64,000 nucleotides of DNA from Saccopteryx bilineata (GCF_036850765.1 NC_089493.1:191151640-191215639), one strand, 5' to 3'; shown: positions 10,305 through 21,924, numbered from the stretch's first letter. A program made the numbers and translations. Notes: a model not told the origin generated them from the letters alone.

Positions 10305-10490
10305 TTGTTCCCCTGGCGAACTCCTACACATCCTTCAAGAGCTCCTTCAGTTTCACCCCTCCCAGGCTCCTGCAGGCAGAGCACATCTCTCCCTCCCTTG
10401 TTCCCCTGGCGAACTCCTACACATCCTTCAAGAGCTCCTTCAGTTTCACCCCTCCCAGGCTCCTGCAGGCAGAGCACATCTCTCCCTCCC
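10305..10490 (+). repeat. 93-bp tandem duplication, two identical copies
   Basis: 10305-10397 and 10398-10490 are identical by eye over 93 bases. A third copy breaks off after 'ttgttccc' at 10491. The unit includes the L2 motif 'cacatccttcaagagctcct'. Because 93 is a multiple of three, the duplication shows up as repeated peptides in open frames, but nothing suggests coding. Lack of divergence implies a recent event. Confidence 0.9.
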
Positions 10491-10499
10491 TTGTTCCCT

Positions 10500-11154
10500 G
10501 ACAGCTACAAATCTTGCACACTGTGTGATTGTGGATTCACTCAGTTATCTCTGTGACTGGCTCTCAGGGAAGGCGTCTTATTCCAGGGCCTCTGTGAGAC
10601 CTGACCCCCCCCCCCCCGGGGTCCAGGCTCGATGGTTGTCGGATGTGGAGACGTCTGGATGGCTGGACCAGGGTGTGCGTCGCTGATGGCTCCGCGTAGC
10701 GCAGGAATGCGGCGGCGCAGATGAGCCATCCAGGTCCGCTTGTGGGAAGAGGCACTGCAAAGTTCTGCATAATCGCCTGGCGCTGATGTTACAATTCATC
10801 AGGCAGAGAATGAGCAGTGCTTAGGAGGCAGGGCCGGGGAAGGAGGCAGGGAGAGGGTCAGGGCGATGCTACCTGAGAATTCTGGAAGCTTCAGAGAAAC
10901 TTGCCTTATCCTTAAATGCTTCCCCTCCCTCCAGGTAGTATTTTAAATAGGTGACCTTCAAGAGGGTTGCTGTGGTCAGTTGGGCTATACTAGCTTCCCC
11001 TGCTCTGGCGACAGGAGCAGAATTTAGGATTAATTCTTCTTATCCAGGCGGCTGCAGGGAGAGCCTCACTGGGGCAGTGCTGGAAATGGGAACCACGCTC
11101 AGATCAGGAGCGTGATGTAGGACCGGGACCGTGGAATGGTCAGAGCCACTGAGT
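10500..11154. other. Intron with a poly-C tract
   Basis: A run of about 13 C lies at about 10604-10617. The rest is unique-looking, with a run of CpGs at about 10680-10730. Confidence 0.4.
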
Positions 11155-11295
11155 TAAAGCGAGAGACCTGGGCTCAGACTCCGACTCGGCAACTTAGCCA
11201 GACCTCTCTCTGAGCCTCAGGGTCCTCCTCCGTAAAACGAGGACAATGATGGTGTCTCCCTTAGGGGGCTGTGTAAAGGCTCAAGAAGGTAATGA
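11155..11295 (+). repeat. MIR SINE
   Basis: 'Gagacctgggctcagactcc', 'cctctctctgagcctcaggg', then 'aaaacgaggacaatgatgg'. A clear MIR. Confidence 0.7.
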
Positions 11296-11664
11296 GCTCC
11301 TCTTCACTTAGTGAGATGGTCGCAGCAGCCTGGGGTCGTGCTGGCTTCGCTGTTGCCATCCGTCTGTCTGTCTCGGGGCTGGTCCCTTCCTCCTCTGTTG
11401 TTGCACCTGTCTGTCGTCCTTGGCAATCTCTGTCCCTGCGATCTGTGGCTTCTGGTTCCGTCTTTCTGGGACCCAGAGCCACCAGAACAATCATGGCCAA
11501 TAGAACTCTGGGCAGTTTCTCTGGTGAGTCCTCTGGGAAGCTGTCTATTTTAGAGGATGGAAGAAATTCCCAGTGGTGGGGTAGGACAATGTGGATCCTC
11601 TGCCAGTAATGACCGTGATGACAGTGATGATAATAACAGCAGCAGCTAAAGGTCTGGCCTCCTC

Positions 11665-11830
11665 GCTGTTTGATTAACCCCTTCTCAGCCCTGGAGGACA
11701 GACCCTATTGCAGTGTCCATTTTGCAGATGAGGAAACTGAGGCTCTCTCAAGGGAAATGCCTTGACCTGAGTCACACAGCGTGTGGGGAGCAGTGCCCGG
11801 TTCCAGCGAGTCCCAGAGCCTGCGCAGTTA
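11665..11830 (-). repeat. MIR SINE (reverse)
   Basis: 'Ttgcagatgaggaaactgag' and 'cctgagtcacacagcgtgtg' are the reverse-strand MIR signature. Confidence 0.7.
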
Positions 11831-11939
11831 GTTACACACATCACACTGACTTCCTGCCTCCCAGCCCGGCCTGGGGGAGGCACAACCGGAAGGGGGAGGG
11901 CGGAGGCTGGGGAGAAGGCCCGCACAGACCGGCGGAAGT

Positions 11940-12135
11940 GCCTCATTAGCTACGCAGAACCATCGGGCCGCTGGCAGGCCTTGAGCAAAATGCTTTTAGC
12001 CCCAACGCGAGCCCCCCCATCTGTTTCCATTTAATCTGATGCTGCAAAAGCCTGAATATGAAATGATTTGGGGCAGAAGGCCAATTAACAAATTCATTAA
12101 TAGGATCAAACATCTCTCCTCGCCTCTCGTTTGTG
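11940..12135. promoter_or_regulatory. Candidate intronic enhancer segment
   Basis: Unique AT-rich sequence without repeats. It holds clustered homeodomain-type cores: 'ccaattaacaaattcattaa' at about 12080 and 'ccatttaatctgatg' at about 12027. The latter is a TAAT-bearing word typical of conserved developmental enhancers. Regulation is inferred from motif density and lack of repeats only. Confidence 0.3.
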
Positions 12136-12474
12136 GGAATAAAGATCTTCTCCCTTTGTTACACACCCATCGTGGCCTGTCAGGGAAGGATCATGCTGAA
12201 ATATCTCCAAGCTTGTCAGAATTCCTAGCCTTGGCAATCAGACACCGGTTCCGTCAGTGTCTTCCCCTCGCCCAGCGGGGCGGGGAGGGGCCAGGTGATG
12301 GACGAGTTGTCGTCATGGCAGAGGAAACAGCCCCGAGAGCTTGCTGATGCATTTGCCTTCTGCTCTCTCATCAGTTCCCTTTGTCCTCACCCCCATGTGT
12401 GGCTGGCCTAGATCTGTGTCACACATGCGTATGTGGCGTGGCGGACATGGATCCTCTGCTCTCACACCTGAATA

Positions 12475-12665
12475 TGGAACCCGGCTCTGCAGCTGATGAG
12501 CTGGGTGACCTCAGGCAGGTCAGCTCGCCTCCGTGAACCTTCATTTCCAACAGGATATGAATAGTAATTTTCTCCAAGGTTGTTAGGAGGATTAAATGTA
12601 ATAGTGCATGTGAAGAGACAGCGGTCAGAGCGTAGCGAGAATGCAGGAGAGGTAAAGTCTTAACC
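12475..12665 (+). repeat. MIR SINE
   Basis: 'Gagctgggtgacctcaggca', 'gtgaaccttcatttccaaca', then 'gttgttaggaggattaaatg'. Typical MIR. Confidence 0.7.
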
Positions 12666-12671
12666 ATCGGG

Positions 12672-12755
12672 AACCGTGCTCCTCAAAGTGTGGTCCTCAG
12701 ACTGGCGGCCTCACATCGCTGGGCACTTGTTAGACATGTGATCTCCAGCAGCATC
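12672..12755 (+). repeat. MER5-type hAT-Charlie fragment
   Basis: 'Gctcctcaaagtgtggtcct' followed by 'actggcggcctcacatcgct' and 'cacttgttagacatg' matches the MER5A end. Only part of the element remains. Confidence 0.6.
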
Positions 12756-12774
12756 TCTACGATCTCATTAGAAG

Positions 12775-12818
12775 ATATATATATATATGTGTGTGTGTGT
12801 GTATATATATATATATTT
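12775..12818 (+). repeat. Compound (TA)n(GT)n(TA)n microsatellite
   Basis: Alternating TA, then about eight GT units, then TA again. Likely variable in length. Confidence 0.9.
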
Positions 12819-12864
12819 ATGAGATGACACATCAAGCTGGAAGGGATCGTCGAAGCTTTCTCAA

Positions 12865-12970
12865 GTTCGAGTCTCATTGTACAGCCGACCAGACAGTCCA
12901 GGGAAGGCGTGTGCTTTGCCCACAGTCACGCAGCTTGAGTGTCAGACCAGGGATCTGAACCCCAAGCCTC
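12865..12970 (-). repeat. MIR fragment (reverse)
   Basis: 'Cacagtcacgcagcttgagt' then 'ccagggatctgaacccc' is the MIR reverse-strand core. Confidence 0.6.
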
Positions 12971-13149
12971 ACCAGCCCTGCTTGTCTTCAGAGGAATTGC
13001 TGTGAAGCCGGATTTCCCCGTGTTTGTTTCATGTATGTTGATGCTTCTACTCTGCTGGTGCTTTAAGCATCTCTTGAATGAATGTGCCTGTTGGGGTATT
13101 TCCGCCTCGGAGTTGGAACCAGACAGGAAAAAGTAAAAAAACAAAAACA

Positions 13150-13500
13150 AAACTGTTCTGTATTGAGCACCTACTGTGTGCAAGGCACTGTGCAAAGGGT
13201 TGACAAACACAACAATGATCACAAAATGTCTTTTAAGCTCTTATAATAGGAAGAAAAAGAAGGCAATTTATATGTATAACACTTTGTGCCGAGTGCTGTT
13301 CTTTTATGATACATTAAACTAATTCAGTCCTCACAACCCTGCGGGGTCGGAACTATGATGACCCCCATTGAACAGATGAAATCTCCTACTACGAGAGGTA
13401 AGCATGCACCCTCCATTTTCTGGAGGAGGAAACTGAAGCTCTGGAGGAAGTGACTGGTGGAAGAGCCAGGATTCACACCAGCTCTGGTTGATTCTGCATG
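13150..13500 (-). repeat. Two MIR/L2-type copies (reverse)
   Basis: 'Ttgagcacctactgtgtgca' at 13161 starts one copy. A second runs from about 13265 through 'tcctcacaaccctgcggggt' to 'agccaggattcacaccagct'. Confidence 0.6.
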
Positions 13501-14698
13501 CAGGGCTCACTTTCCGGAAGCACCCTGTTATTTGCTGTGTTCCCAGGGTACATTCTAAGGGGCGGGAAGACCTGGGACGAAAGATTGAGTATTGAATTCT
13601 GTCCTGACTTTTTCAGGGGCACCTTGTCTTTCCTGGTCCCCTGTGACATCTGTCCTCACCTTGTGCTACCTCTCCGGCATCTCCGTTTCTTCCTGTCCAC
13701 AGCAACCACTCAGCACGTTGGCCCACATCACGTAGCTCATGATGGAGCCAAGTCAGACTCCCAGCTGCACCCTCCTGAAGGAGGAACTGCTGGAAGGAGA
13801 TCAGTATGTGCGGCACGGTCTATGCTGGGATTTGAACTCAGGTGGTGTGAGCCCCGTGCCTGCACGCTTAGCCACCAGGCTAGAGTGTCCGGGCATCTCA
13901 CTGCTCTGAACTGCAGACTGTGCTACGCTACGGGGGCTCTGGGGAGGGAGAGAGCATCTCTACCTGAGGGGCGGGGCCCGGAGAATCCAAGGTGGTGCCC
14001 GGAAGAGGTGGCGTTGCAGTTTCAGAACAGAGCTGGGCTTGGCCCATGCGGAAATGTTGGCTAGCGAAGGTCTAGGCAGAAAGAATAGCATGGACAACCT
14101 CTACCAAGGCAGATAGCAAGAAAGGAGGAGGGATAAAAAATGGCAGTGATGTTTTAGACTTTTGTGACTTGGAGGATGTCAATAAGCAGGTTGTCATCAG
14201 ACTGGGAGGAGACAGAGTGGAGGCAGAGAGGAGTCAGGCTGTCTGCATTCAGGAAGGGGTGGAGGGAAAACCCTGGAAGGTAAACGAGAACAAGGATGAG
14301 GGAAGGACGGAGTCACTGGGATCAAGACTGTCCCCTTCCACCCCTGCTCAGTCTGCCCAGGAGTCTCCCCGTGATCCCGTCCACCCACATCTACCCGCTC
14401 CTCCTCCCTTCCCTGTGCACTCACTGCTTGTCCTGCATGGTTTAGCAATTGATTGCCTTCAATTGCTCTATAATCGCTCCCTGTAAACATGCCCCGACTC
14501 TCCAGTAAGACACACTTTCCTCCAAGACCAGGACCTTTCCTTCTGCTCGTCTGAGCTTCTCCAAGGAGTCCAACACAGTTGTGGGCACATGATTGGTACT
14601 TGGTGACTTCAGTTGGCATTTCACAGAGATTCACAAGGGCTTAGGTTTCTCTAATTGGGATTAAGGTAGGAAAAAAATACTTGAGAACAGCTTTGAGA
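13501..14698. other. Intron with one MIR-like stretch
   Basis: A MIR core in reverse ('gctgggatttgaactcaggt') lies at about 13790-13885. The rest shows no exon, RNA gene or repeat that I can name. Confidence 0.4.
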
Positions 14699-14727
14699 CC
14701 CCCCCCCCCCACACACACACACACATA
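14699..14727 (+). repeat. C-run joined to a CA repeat
   Basis: About 12 C followed by about eight CA units. The same C-then-CA arrangement is seen at about 3846. Confidence 0.85.
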
Positions 14728-14839
14728 GACAAAGCATATCCATAGGGTCTGAAAATCAGATTATAATGTAGCACAAAACGTAGTGCATTGGAGGCTGTTG
14801 TATAATAGCTTAGAGTTAGTTGATGGAGAGAAAAAGGTG

Positions 14840-15040
14840 TGAGGTGTTGGGTGAAATAGACCTGAAGGCCAGTCCTAGCTTAACCCTCAAGAGCTGTGTG
14901 GTTTAAGCAAATATTTATCTCCTCTCTGCATGTCAGTTTCTTCATCTATTAAATAACAAGAATCACAATAACTCATTGAATTGTCTGGGGGATTAAATTA
15001 GATAGTGTGAATGTAAGTGTTAAGCAAACTGCAAGGCAGT
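14840..15040 (+). repeat. MIR SINE
   Basis: 'Ctgtgtggtttaagcaaata', 'tcagtttcttcatctattaa', then the 'ggggattaaattagatagtg' tail. Confidence 0.65.
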
Positions 15041-15044
15041 GCAT

Positions 15045-15330
15045 AACGGGTGGGTGTCAATATGGAGGTGATGATAATGATCATGATGGTAGGAGTGATC
15101 TTGACAAGTGTGGTGGTGATGATGCTCACGGCCACGAAGGTGGTGCTGCTGGCAATGGTAGCCATGACGATGGTGCCAGGGAATAGATGGTGTCGGTGGT
15201 GGTGATTGTAGTAGGGATAATGTTGATGATGGCAGACGTGGTGGTGACAGTGACGGTAATAGTGGTGTTAATGGTAGTAATAGTGGTGGTGATAGGTTGT
15301 GTTTATGGTGGTGTTGAAGCACGGTGATGG
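15045..15330 (+). repeat. Degenerate GTGGTGATG minisatellite, left half
   Basis: Long tract of GTG, ATG and GAT triplets with no fixed period. A SINE splits it from the right half at 15697-15905. Open frames of His/Ser/Pro type on the minus strand come from the triplet repeat. Confidence 0.75.
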
Positions 15331-15696
15331 GCCCTGGCCAGTTGGCTCAGTGGTAGAGTGTTGGCCCAGCTCGGCGCGTGGATGTCCTGAATTCGATTCC
15401 CAGTCAATGCACACAGGAGAAGCGACCATCTGATTCTCCACCCCCCCCCTTTCCTTTCTCTCTATCTCAATCTCTCTCTTCCCCTCCTGCAGCCATGGCT
15501 TAATTGGAGCAAGTTGGCCCCTGGTGCTGAGGATGGCTCCACGGCCTCCAGCTCTGGTGCCAAGAAGAGCTCAGTTGCTGAGCAACAGAGCAACATCCCA
15601 GATAGGCAGAGCGTCACCCCCTAGTGGGCTTGCCAGGTGGATCTCATGCAGGAGTCTGTCTCTCTGCCTCCCCTTCTCTCACTAAATGAAAAGAAG
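15331..15696 (+). mobile_element. Diverged copy of the long tRNA-headed bat SINE
   Basis: It starts gccctggccagttggctcag, with a degenerate B box 'attcgattccc' near 15391. The body follows the family order: 'ggagaagcgaccatctgatt', 'tcccctcctgcagccatggc', then a tail matching 'gcaggagtctgtct'. It is more diverged than the copies at 57491 and 58991, so it is an older subfamily or older copy. Related 'gcacggtgatgg' and 'gcagcatgatgg' flank it as a likely eroded target duplication in the triplet tract. Confidence 0.82.
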
Positions 15697-15905
15697 CAGC
15701 AGCAGCATGATGGTGTTAGCGGTAATGTGATTTTTATGGTAGAGGTAATGTTGCGGATAGGGTGGGAGTGGGAGTGAGGAGGATGAGATGGTGGCAGTGC
15801 AGGGTGGGGTGCTATTAGTGGTGCTGGTGATAATAGTAGGGGTGATGTTGGCAATGACGGTGCTGGTGACAAAGTGATGTCTGTGGTGGGGGTGGTGGCG
15901 GCTCT
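15697..15905 (+). repeat. Degenerate GTGGTGATG minisatellite, right half
   Basis: Continues the tract that begins at 15045. One simple-sequence region was split by SINE insertion. Confidence 0.7.
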
Positions 15906-16919
15906 GGTGGACACGAGGCTCTCGTGCCCTTTGTCCAGTCTGTCTTCTTTGGCCAGGCTGCACAGAAGGATTTCCAACCCCGAGAATTTGAACTTCCCCA
16001 ATGGATTTGTCCACAGTAGGGAAGAATAAGACAGTCGGCTCACGCCTCAAGATTTCTCCTCTTATCCACGATCAGGACATTCAGAATTACTTTCCTATGA
16101 GCTGCATCCTTGACGCTGGCATTCCCGGCACATAGCACAGTGCCATGCCCAGCACATAGTCAGACTTCAGTAAATATTCGCGAGGTGGAAGGATAAACTT
16201 GCAGAAGGACACAGGCTGTGGTCTTGGGTAAACGTGTCCGCGTTAAATGTCCTACCTCCAAAGGTACGCAGGGCTATCAGACAACTTCCGATCCCATCAG
16301 AATGTCCCTGCCCTCAGACTGGGACCAGCGTGAGCAGGGTCACACCCTCCTTATCTGGAAAGCAGGGAAGACTGCGTGGGTGTCAGCCAGGCCTGACCAT
16401 GTTCTGCCCTGGCTCGGTGCTGACTGAGCACAGGGAGCAGTGGAGAAGATGCCATCTCCCGCTGGCTGCTTCTGGGCTGTCTGTGCCTCCCTCCTCGGTG
16501 CCCCCCGAGCAGCGGGAATGAGAGGCATGTCTCGCCTCTGGAGATGTTCTTCCTGCCCCCCATCCTGGGAGAGATTACAGAAATGGAGCTCAAGTTCAGT
16601 ACCTCTCCAGCCTCCCCTGTCCCCTGGGCAAGCCAGAGGCACCCACGGGGCCTCTGTTCATTATGGGAAAGGAATAGTCACAGACTGACATTGTCTGGTC
16701 CGTTGACTTTAGGGATGTGGCACATAGGAAGAGCTCAATAAATGGTAGTCGTTCTTAATTGTGGTAGCATTTGTTTCCTCTAGCACTGGTGGAGAGATGA
16801 GGGTAGTGAGTGGTAAGTAGTGATAGGCCTGGGCCTTTGTGTGTCTCTCTTTGGTGTGGCTTGGATTCCTCTTGAATCCCCTGGTCCTGGAATGCTGTGC
16901 TTTAGGGGGTCCCCTAAAT
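15906..16919 (+). repeat. Intron with two L2 3' ends
   Basis: 'Ggcacatagcacagtgccat' to 'agtaaatattcgcgagg' (about 16085-16195) and 'gagctcaataaatggtagt' (about 16690-16760) are L2 3' ends. Nothing else was recognised in between. Confidence 0.5.
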
Positions 16920-17045
16920 CAGTGGTCTCCAACCGTTTTTGGGCCACGGACCGGTTTAATGTCAGGAAATATTTTCACGGACCGGCCTTTAGGGTGGGAC
17001 GGATAAATGTATCACGTGACCGAGACAAGCATCAAAAGTGAATCT
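16920..17045. mobile_element. hAT element fragment (end only)
   Basis: CAGTGGTCTCCAACCGTT is a typical hAT terminus, followed by 'ccacggaccggtttaatg' and 'cacggaccggcc'. The matching opposite end is missing, so the copy is truncated. It belongs to a different family from the CAGGGGTCCCC elements. Confidence 0.6.
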
Positions 17046-18329
17046 TCAATCAATAAAAAAATACTTTCAGTGTAAATGGAGCCAGAGGGAGAGGGCAGGG
17101 CCTTGTCTCCCAGGCAGCCCAGCACTGGAGGTAATGGAATGACCGCGGTGGTCTGGGCATGAGCGCTGCCTGCAGCCTTCATCTGTCTCTGGAGCAGGCT
17201 CCTGGTTGGTTCCCCAGAACCCTGGAACAGAATCAGGAAGGGGATGAAGGACGGGAGGGAGAGGGGTCCTGTGTCTGTGGGAGAAGGTGACATGTGACGT
17301 GCAGGCAGCAGGCTGCCCATCCGGGGTACGCTCCCCACCTGGGGGGAAGTCAGGGTGCTGTCGTGTTGATTGTTGCAATTGTTCCTGTCGTGACAAGGTG
17401 TGGGAGGGAGGCCTGGTAGAAAGGAGAACTGAAGCAGAGACACGGGGTGAACAGGGGCGTGGGGGGATGGACAGAACCTAGGCTGAATTCGTGCAAGGTT
17501 GCAGGGGGAAACCGAGGCAGACGGAGCCTCCCCCCCCCCCCACCGCTCCTGCCCCGACCTCTAAAACCACCCAGTATCTTTGAAGGGTGTTTGGTGTGTG
17601 TGCGTTTTTGTGCGGGGAGAGGCGAAGCATGCTATTGCGTGTAGATCATCTAACGGTGAGCTGGGCCCATCCTCTAAGTTAGCTCGGCGCATTGTCACAC
17701 GGTCCTGTACGGCAGACGCAGTTACTCTCTCTATGTTAGAGGAAGCTCAGAAGGGACTCGCCCAAGGTCGCCTACCCGGTAAGCGCAGGGACCGTATTGA
17801 ATGAACCCAGACCTCTGCGTCCGTCACTCAGAGATTTTTACATCTACTCCCTGGCCTTAGTTCCGGCTGTCCTTTGGGGAAGTTGAGGCTCCCGACGGCT
17901 GCTGCCCACCGTGGCGCAGCCTCATCCCGTCTCTCCTGACAGCCAGCTCCACGCTCTCCCCCCCCCCCCCCCGGGCGGCTCGCACATCATGCAACTGACA
18001 GCACAAGCATCTCTTATCCCTCCTCCTTCCCTTCCTGCCTTTCTTGGACGTCTTCCAAAATCGGGTGGAGGTGGGGGAGCAATCAGCCAACTGAAGAGCC
18101 AGAGGAAGGCTGGGGGAAGCTCAGACTCCAAACCAATTTGTTCTTTACGCGACTTCCATCCGAGCTGCCTGGGAGACAAGCCCTCCGCCCCCCACCACCA
18201 TTGCCCTCCTGTGTCGGAGGGCAGTGGCCACACCGCAAGGCTGACATAGGTTCCTCCTCGCAGGACAGTCCCCACTGAGTTCTCCCCACACCATGGAGAA
18301 ACGCACCGACTGAGAAGCCAGACAGGCAG
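17046..18329. other. Intron with a MIR copy and two poly-C tracts
   Basis: A reverse MIR is likely at about 17640-17830 ('ggaagctcagaagggactcg', then 'ccaaggtcgc'). C-runs lie at about 17530-17541 and 17957-17972. No exon was recognised. Confidence 0.45.
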
Positions 18330-18495
18330 CCCCAGTCCGGAACTTGGCCCTGCCTTTCTTGTGCTGTGTGATCTTGGGTACCTTACCTACTCTCTCTGAG
18401 CCTCAGATCCTTCCTCTATAAAATAGGGACAATAGTGAGGGTTGCTGTGAAGCTTAATTAAAAATGTGTGTGCATAATAGGCGCTCATTTGAGGA
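18330..18495 (+). repeat. MIR SINE
   Basis: 'Gtgctgtgtgatcttgggta', 'tctctgagcctcagatcctt', 'aaaatagggacaatag'. A well preserved MIR. Confidence 0.75.
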
Positions 18496-18845
18496 TTAAC
18501 ATCTGTTAACCTCAGGCTGTAGACTTGATGATAAATACAGGCTCCTCAGCAACCATAGTCCTCGTCCCTCGCACAAGTGTGACAGTTGCCAGCACCTGCT
18601 ATCACCCCCTCATCCATGACCCATGGCAGGCATTGGTCATCCGTCGCTTTCCTTCTGAGCTAGAATGTGACCTCAGAATCCTTCTTAACACAGCACTCCA
18701 GGCAGTCACCACCAACTGGTTACAGGTGGCATGGAAGACGGAAGACAGAGGAAATTTGTTTGGGTCGCAGTTATGATCAAGTCTGCATTTGCTGCTCCCT
18801 CTGTTATAGCCCAGGGTTCATCTTCTGTCTGCTTCTGTGAGTTCA

Positions 18846-18877
18846 TCTGTGTGTGTGTGTGTGTGTGTGTGTGTATA
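18846..18877 (+). repeat. (GT)n microsatellite
   Basis: About 13 GT units with little interruption. Confidence 0.9.
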
Positions 18878-19229
18878 GGCATGTGCGCTTACACTACTGT
18901 TCCAGTCTGAAAGGACATTCCAGCCATTTGTGGCTGGTTTATTTGCACATATCTCTGTACTTTCAGAATCCCTGCCTGTGGGACCTTGGGACCTGCAAGT
19001 AACATCTGCTCAGGCCTGGGAGGTAGGGGGAGGGAGTCAAGTTAGAACTTGGGAAATTAAAATCGACGTCCGGCACTCACCCTCAGCCACTGGTTAGAAG
19101 TTGACACGAACAGTGGTGGTTGAATATGGACTTGAAGTCTCAGGAGATTGAACACTCCGTGGACGGTGACTATAATCTTACAGAGGTGGTCCTGGAATAG
19201 AACGATGTATATTCTTCAGGGTAACGCTA
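18878..19229. other. Intron, no feature recognised
   Basis: Unique-looking sequence with no recognisable repeat or exon. Confidence 0.4.
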
Positions 19230-19560
19230 GCTGCTGTAACTGATGGACCCCAGTATTTCAGTGCCGTAACACATACAGTTTTTATTTATCATACATATAA
19301 CTGGCCGATGTGGGTGTTCCAGCGAGCAAGTAGCTTTCTTCTACGTGGTCACCCAGGGATCCAGCCTCCTTCCGTCTTGTCACTCCAGCAACCCGAAGGT
19401 CCTCCTTAACATCTCAGTGAAGGGGGGTAGAGATGTCACCTTGTTTCGTAACCGCCGTGACCTGGCAGTGGCAAGTATCGTGTACGCTCAGGTTCCATTA
19501 GAGAGAGCTTATCCCTGTCCCCACTCAAATGCCAGGGTGGGTTGGAGGCAGAGGATGGCG
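19230..19560 (+). repeat. Ancient mammalian interspersed repeat, family unnamed
   Basis: 'Ctgctgtaactgatggaccc', 'tcagtgccgtaacacatac', 'tttttatttatcatacatat' and a 'gtggtcacccagggatccag' block follow a common mammalian repeat. I cannot name its class with confidence. Confidence 0.4.
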
Positions 19561-20479
19561 TGTGCCGTGGGCACTGCAGCGGCTCTCTACTCCGGGGGAA
19601 GCACAAGACGGTGAAGTCCGCAGCCAGGCTGACCATAGGTGGCAGTTCAGAGGGGGCCCCCCCAGTCACCTGGCTGGGGTCCTGCCTGGGGAAGGAGACT
19701 GAGTCCCAGGGCTATTTGGCCATCTTGGGCATGAAGAAGGCCACTCAAGAACCAGAGGACATCCTGTCCAAGGAAGTCCAGCCGGAACCAGGGACATGGC
19801 CTGTCGGACCCTCCTGTCCACCATCTCTTTCCGACGGAGGGGATGCAGCAGTCAGAGCCCTATGCCACTAGATGCTCAAGTGGCTCACCCAGCATCCGGC
19901 ATGATCCCAGGTTCACCAGGAAACTTCCTCCCCTGGCTGCTCTGCCTCCTGGGGGGAGACAGCACTTGGGTCAGGACGACTTCAGCAGTCCCGTTCTTCT
20001 GCATGGTAGTTCCACTTCTCAGTGTGGTTTATATTTGGGCCTCATGATCTGGGTCAGTGGGAGTGTTCTCCTGACAGATGGGTCCCTTCCGGGTGTGCCA
20101 GCAAAACTAGGTTTCTGAACTTCCGAGGCCGGGGGCCCAGAGGCTGGGGAACGCGCCAAGGTAAACGCCACCTCGCGAGGTCTCTGGGAGGCGGCCAGCA
20201 GCCTCCTCTGGGCATCCCTGCTGCCTCGTCACGAGGCTTCTGCCTGCCCTGCCTGTGAGCATGTGGGAGCCACATCGCAGCCCCGAGGTCTGGGTCTGTT
20301 TCCAGCGGCATGCGGGACATGCTGGCAGCTTCTCTCTGATCTCTATAAGGAAGGAGGCAGGAAGGAGCGAAGCTGAGAGGAGAAAAGAAAAAACAACAAC
20401 AACCCACGCTTCGTTTTCCCTCCAAAGCATACGTTGTGAGCCTCGTCTGCCCAGGATTTGGAACAAAGGAATCCTGGTG
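19561..20479. other. Intron, no feature recognised
   Basis: GC-rich intron with scattered CpGs around 20120-20260. Long open frames here lack protein-like composition and recognisable domains. Confidence 0.4.
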
Positions 20480-20990
20480 CTTTGATTATCGTGTCTGCAG
20501 CCGTTGTTGAAATGAGTCTGACACTCACCAGTGCCTTAGCAGGAATTATAATTACATTGGAAGACCCCAGGCAGCCGAGTAAACTGATTAGCTGCTTGCT
20601 CCAAGTTGATAGATTTTTGTTCCCCTTCTGGGTCATAAATAGGTCTGTGGGAGAGGGCAGAAGCTCGCTGGGTGGGAACCGTCTGAGATGGGGAGCTGTG
20701 TACATTCAGGAAGCCAACCAGAATGGGGCAGACAGGTCTCCCCGGAGAGACAGACTGCCGGGCGCAGGTGCCCACCTGCTGCTGTGCCGGTGTCTGGGCT
20801 CCCTCAGGCCGGGAGGGGGCCGCACTCCGATCGCGGGCAGGGCTGCAGTGAGTGTCCTAGAAGCAGGCTGACGGTGACGGGGCTGTTAGGTGATGCTCTG
20901 GGGAACCCTCCCCCGGGAAAACCGACGCTTTCTGCCAGGCATAATCACTGCATGGATAATTACACAATTCAGAACCTGCTGGAGAGCCCT
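20480..20990. promoter_or_regulatory. Candidate intronic enhancer segment(s)
   Basis: Two AT-rich, repeat-free cores: 'aggaattataattacattgg' at about 20540 with 'aaactgattagctgcttgct' at about 20580, and 'atggataattacacaattca' at about 20952. They contain homeodomain-type ATTA/TAAT sites in an otherwise GC-rich stretch. This is an inference only. Confidence 0.27.
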
Positions 20991-21059
20991 GGGCGGGTGC
21001 CAGAGCAGAGAGGCAGGGTTCCGGGGCTGCAGCCGGCTCCTGCCTCTCAGAGCCCAGCG

Positions 21060-21732
21060 TGAAAGAACAGGGTCAGCGTTCGGCTTCCTACGCATCCCCG
21101 CCGGCAGGGCCAGGGCTTGGCAAACGTGAAGCTGGGAGAGGTAGGCAGTCGATGACTTCTTCCTTGCTCTGCTCACCCTCTTCAAGAAGGAACCCCGAGA
21201 GCTCTGACCTGAGCCCTCCTCTGTGATTTCCCCCTCCGCTTCTCACCTCCCTGGGATCGCCCGTCTCCACAGGCACCCACGCGCTGATGGCATCAAGCTC
21301 TCCAGCACCCACGTTGCCCTCTGAGCTGCAGCCGTGCATCTCCAAGTGCCTGCTGGGAGCCCGCATCAGATGCCTCCTGCAACGTATCACACCCCAGACC
21401 GCTCTGCTCCTCTTAGCCTACTCTGCCCCTCTCGGCCAGAAGCACCCCGTCCTCCCAGACCAGACCTCCGACGAGAAACCCCAAACTTCCTTCTAACCTT
21501 CTTCTTCTCCTCCCCCATCTGCGTGGCATCTGAGACCAAGTCACTTCAGGTCTACAGCAGACGTGTGTCACATTCTGCCTCCCCACCCGTCTCCCTTGCG
21601 TGACCCGGGTCCAGGCTCCAGGGTCATCTCTGGCTTCCCTGGCCTCTCTACCTCCACTGGCTCTCTTCCTGAGACCATCCTCCCCACTGCCTCTGGGTCC
21701 ACCATTCCTAAGGTAAATCTGGCTGTAGCTTG
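21060..21732. other. Intron, no feature recognised
   Basis: C/T-rich unique intron. No repeat or exon was recognised before the hAT element at 21733. Confidence 0.4.
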
Positions 21733-21924
21733 CAGGGGTCGTCAAACTTTTTATAAAAACAGCCCACTTTTGCAGTGCTGGTCAAACTGGTACCTACCGT
21801 GCAACCAAACAGCGCTGCGATTGGCCCATCATGAAAGCTGGAACGCCCACTAGTGGGCGGTAGGGACCAGGTCTACCAGCACTGCAAAAGTGGGCGGTTT
21901 TTATAAAAAGTTTGACAACCCCTG
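21733..21924. mobile_element. Non-autonomous hAT element with long inverted repeats (192 bp)
   Basis: It starts CAGGGGTCGTCAAACTTTTT and ends with the near-perfect inverse. The inverted repeats extend for about 48 bases, through 'cgcccacttttgcagtgctg'. The centre has 'catgaaagctggaacgccca' and 'ctagtgggc', shared with the element at 24674. Flanking 8-mers do not match well, so the target duplication is lost or the ends are off by a base or two. Confidence 0.8.
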
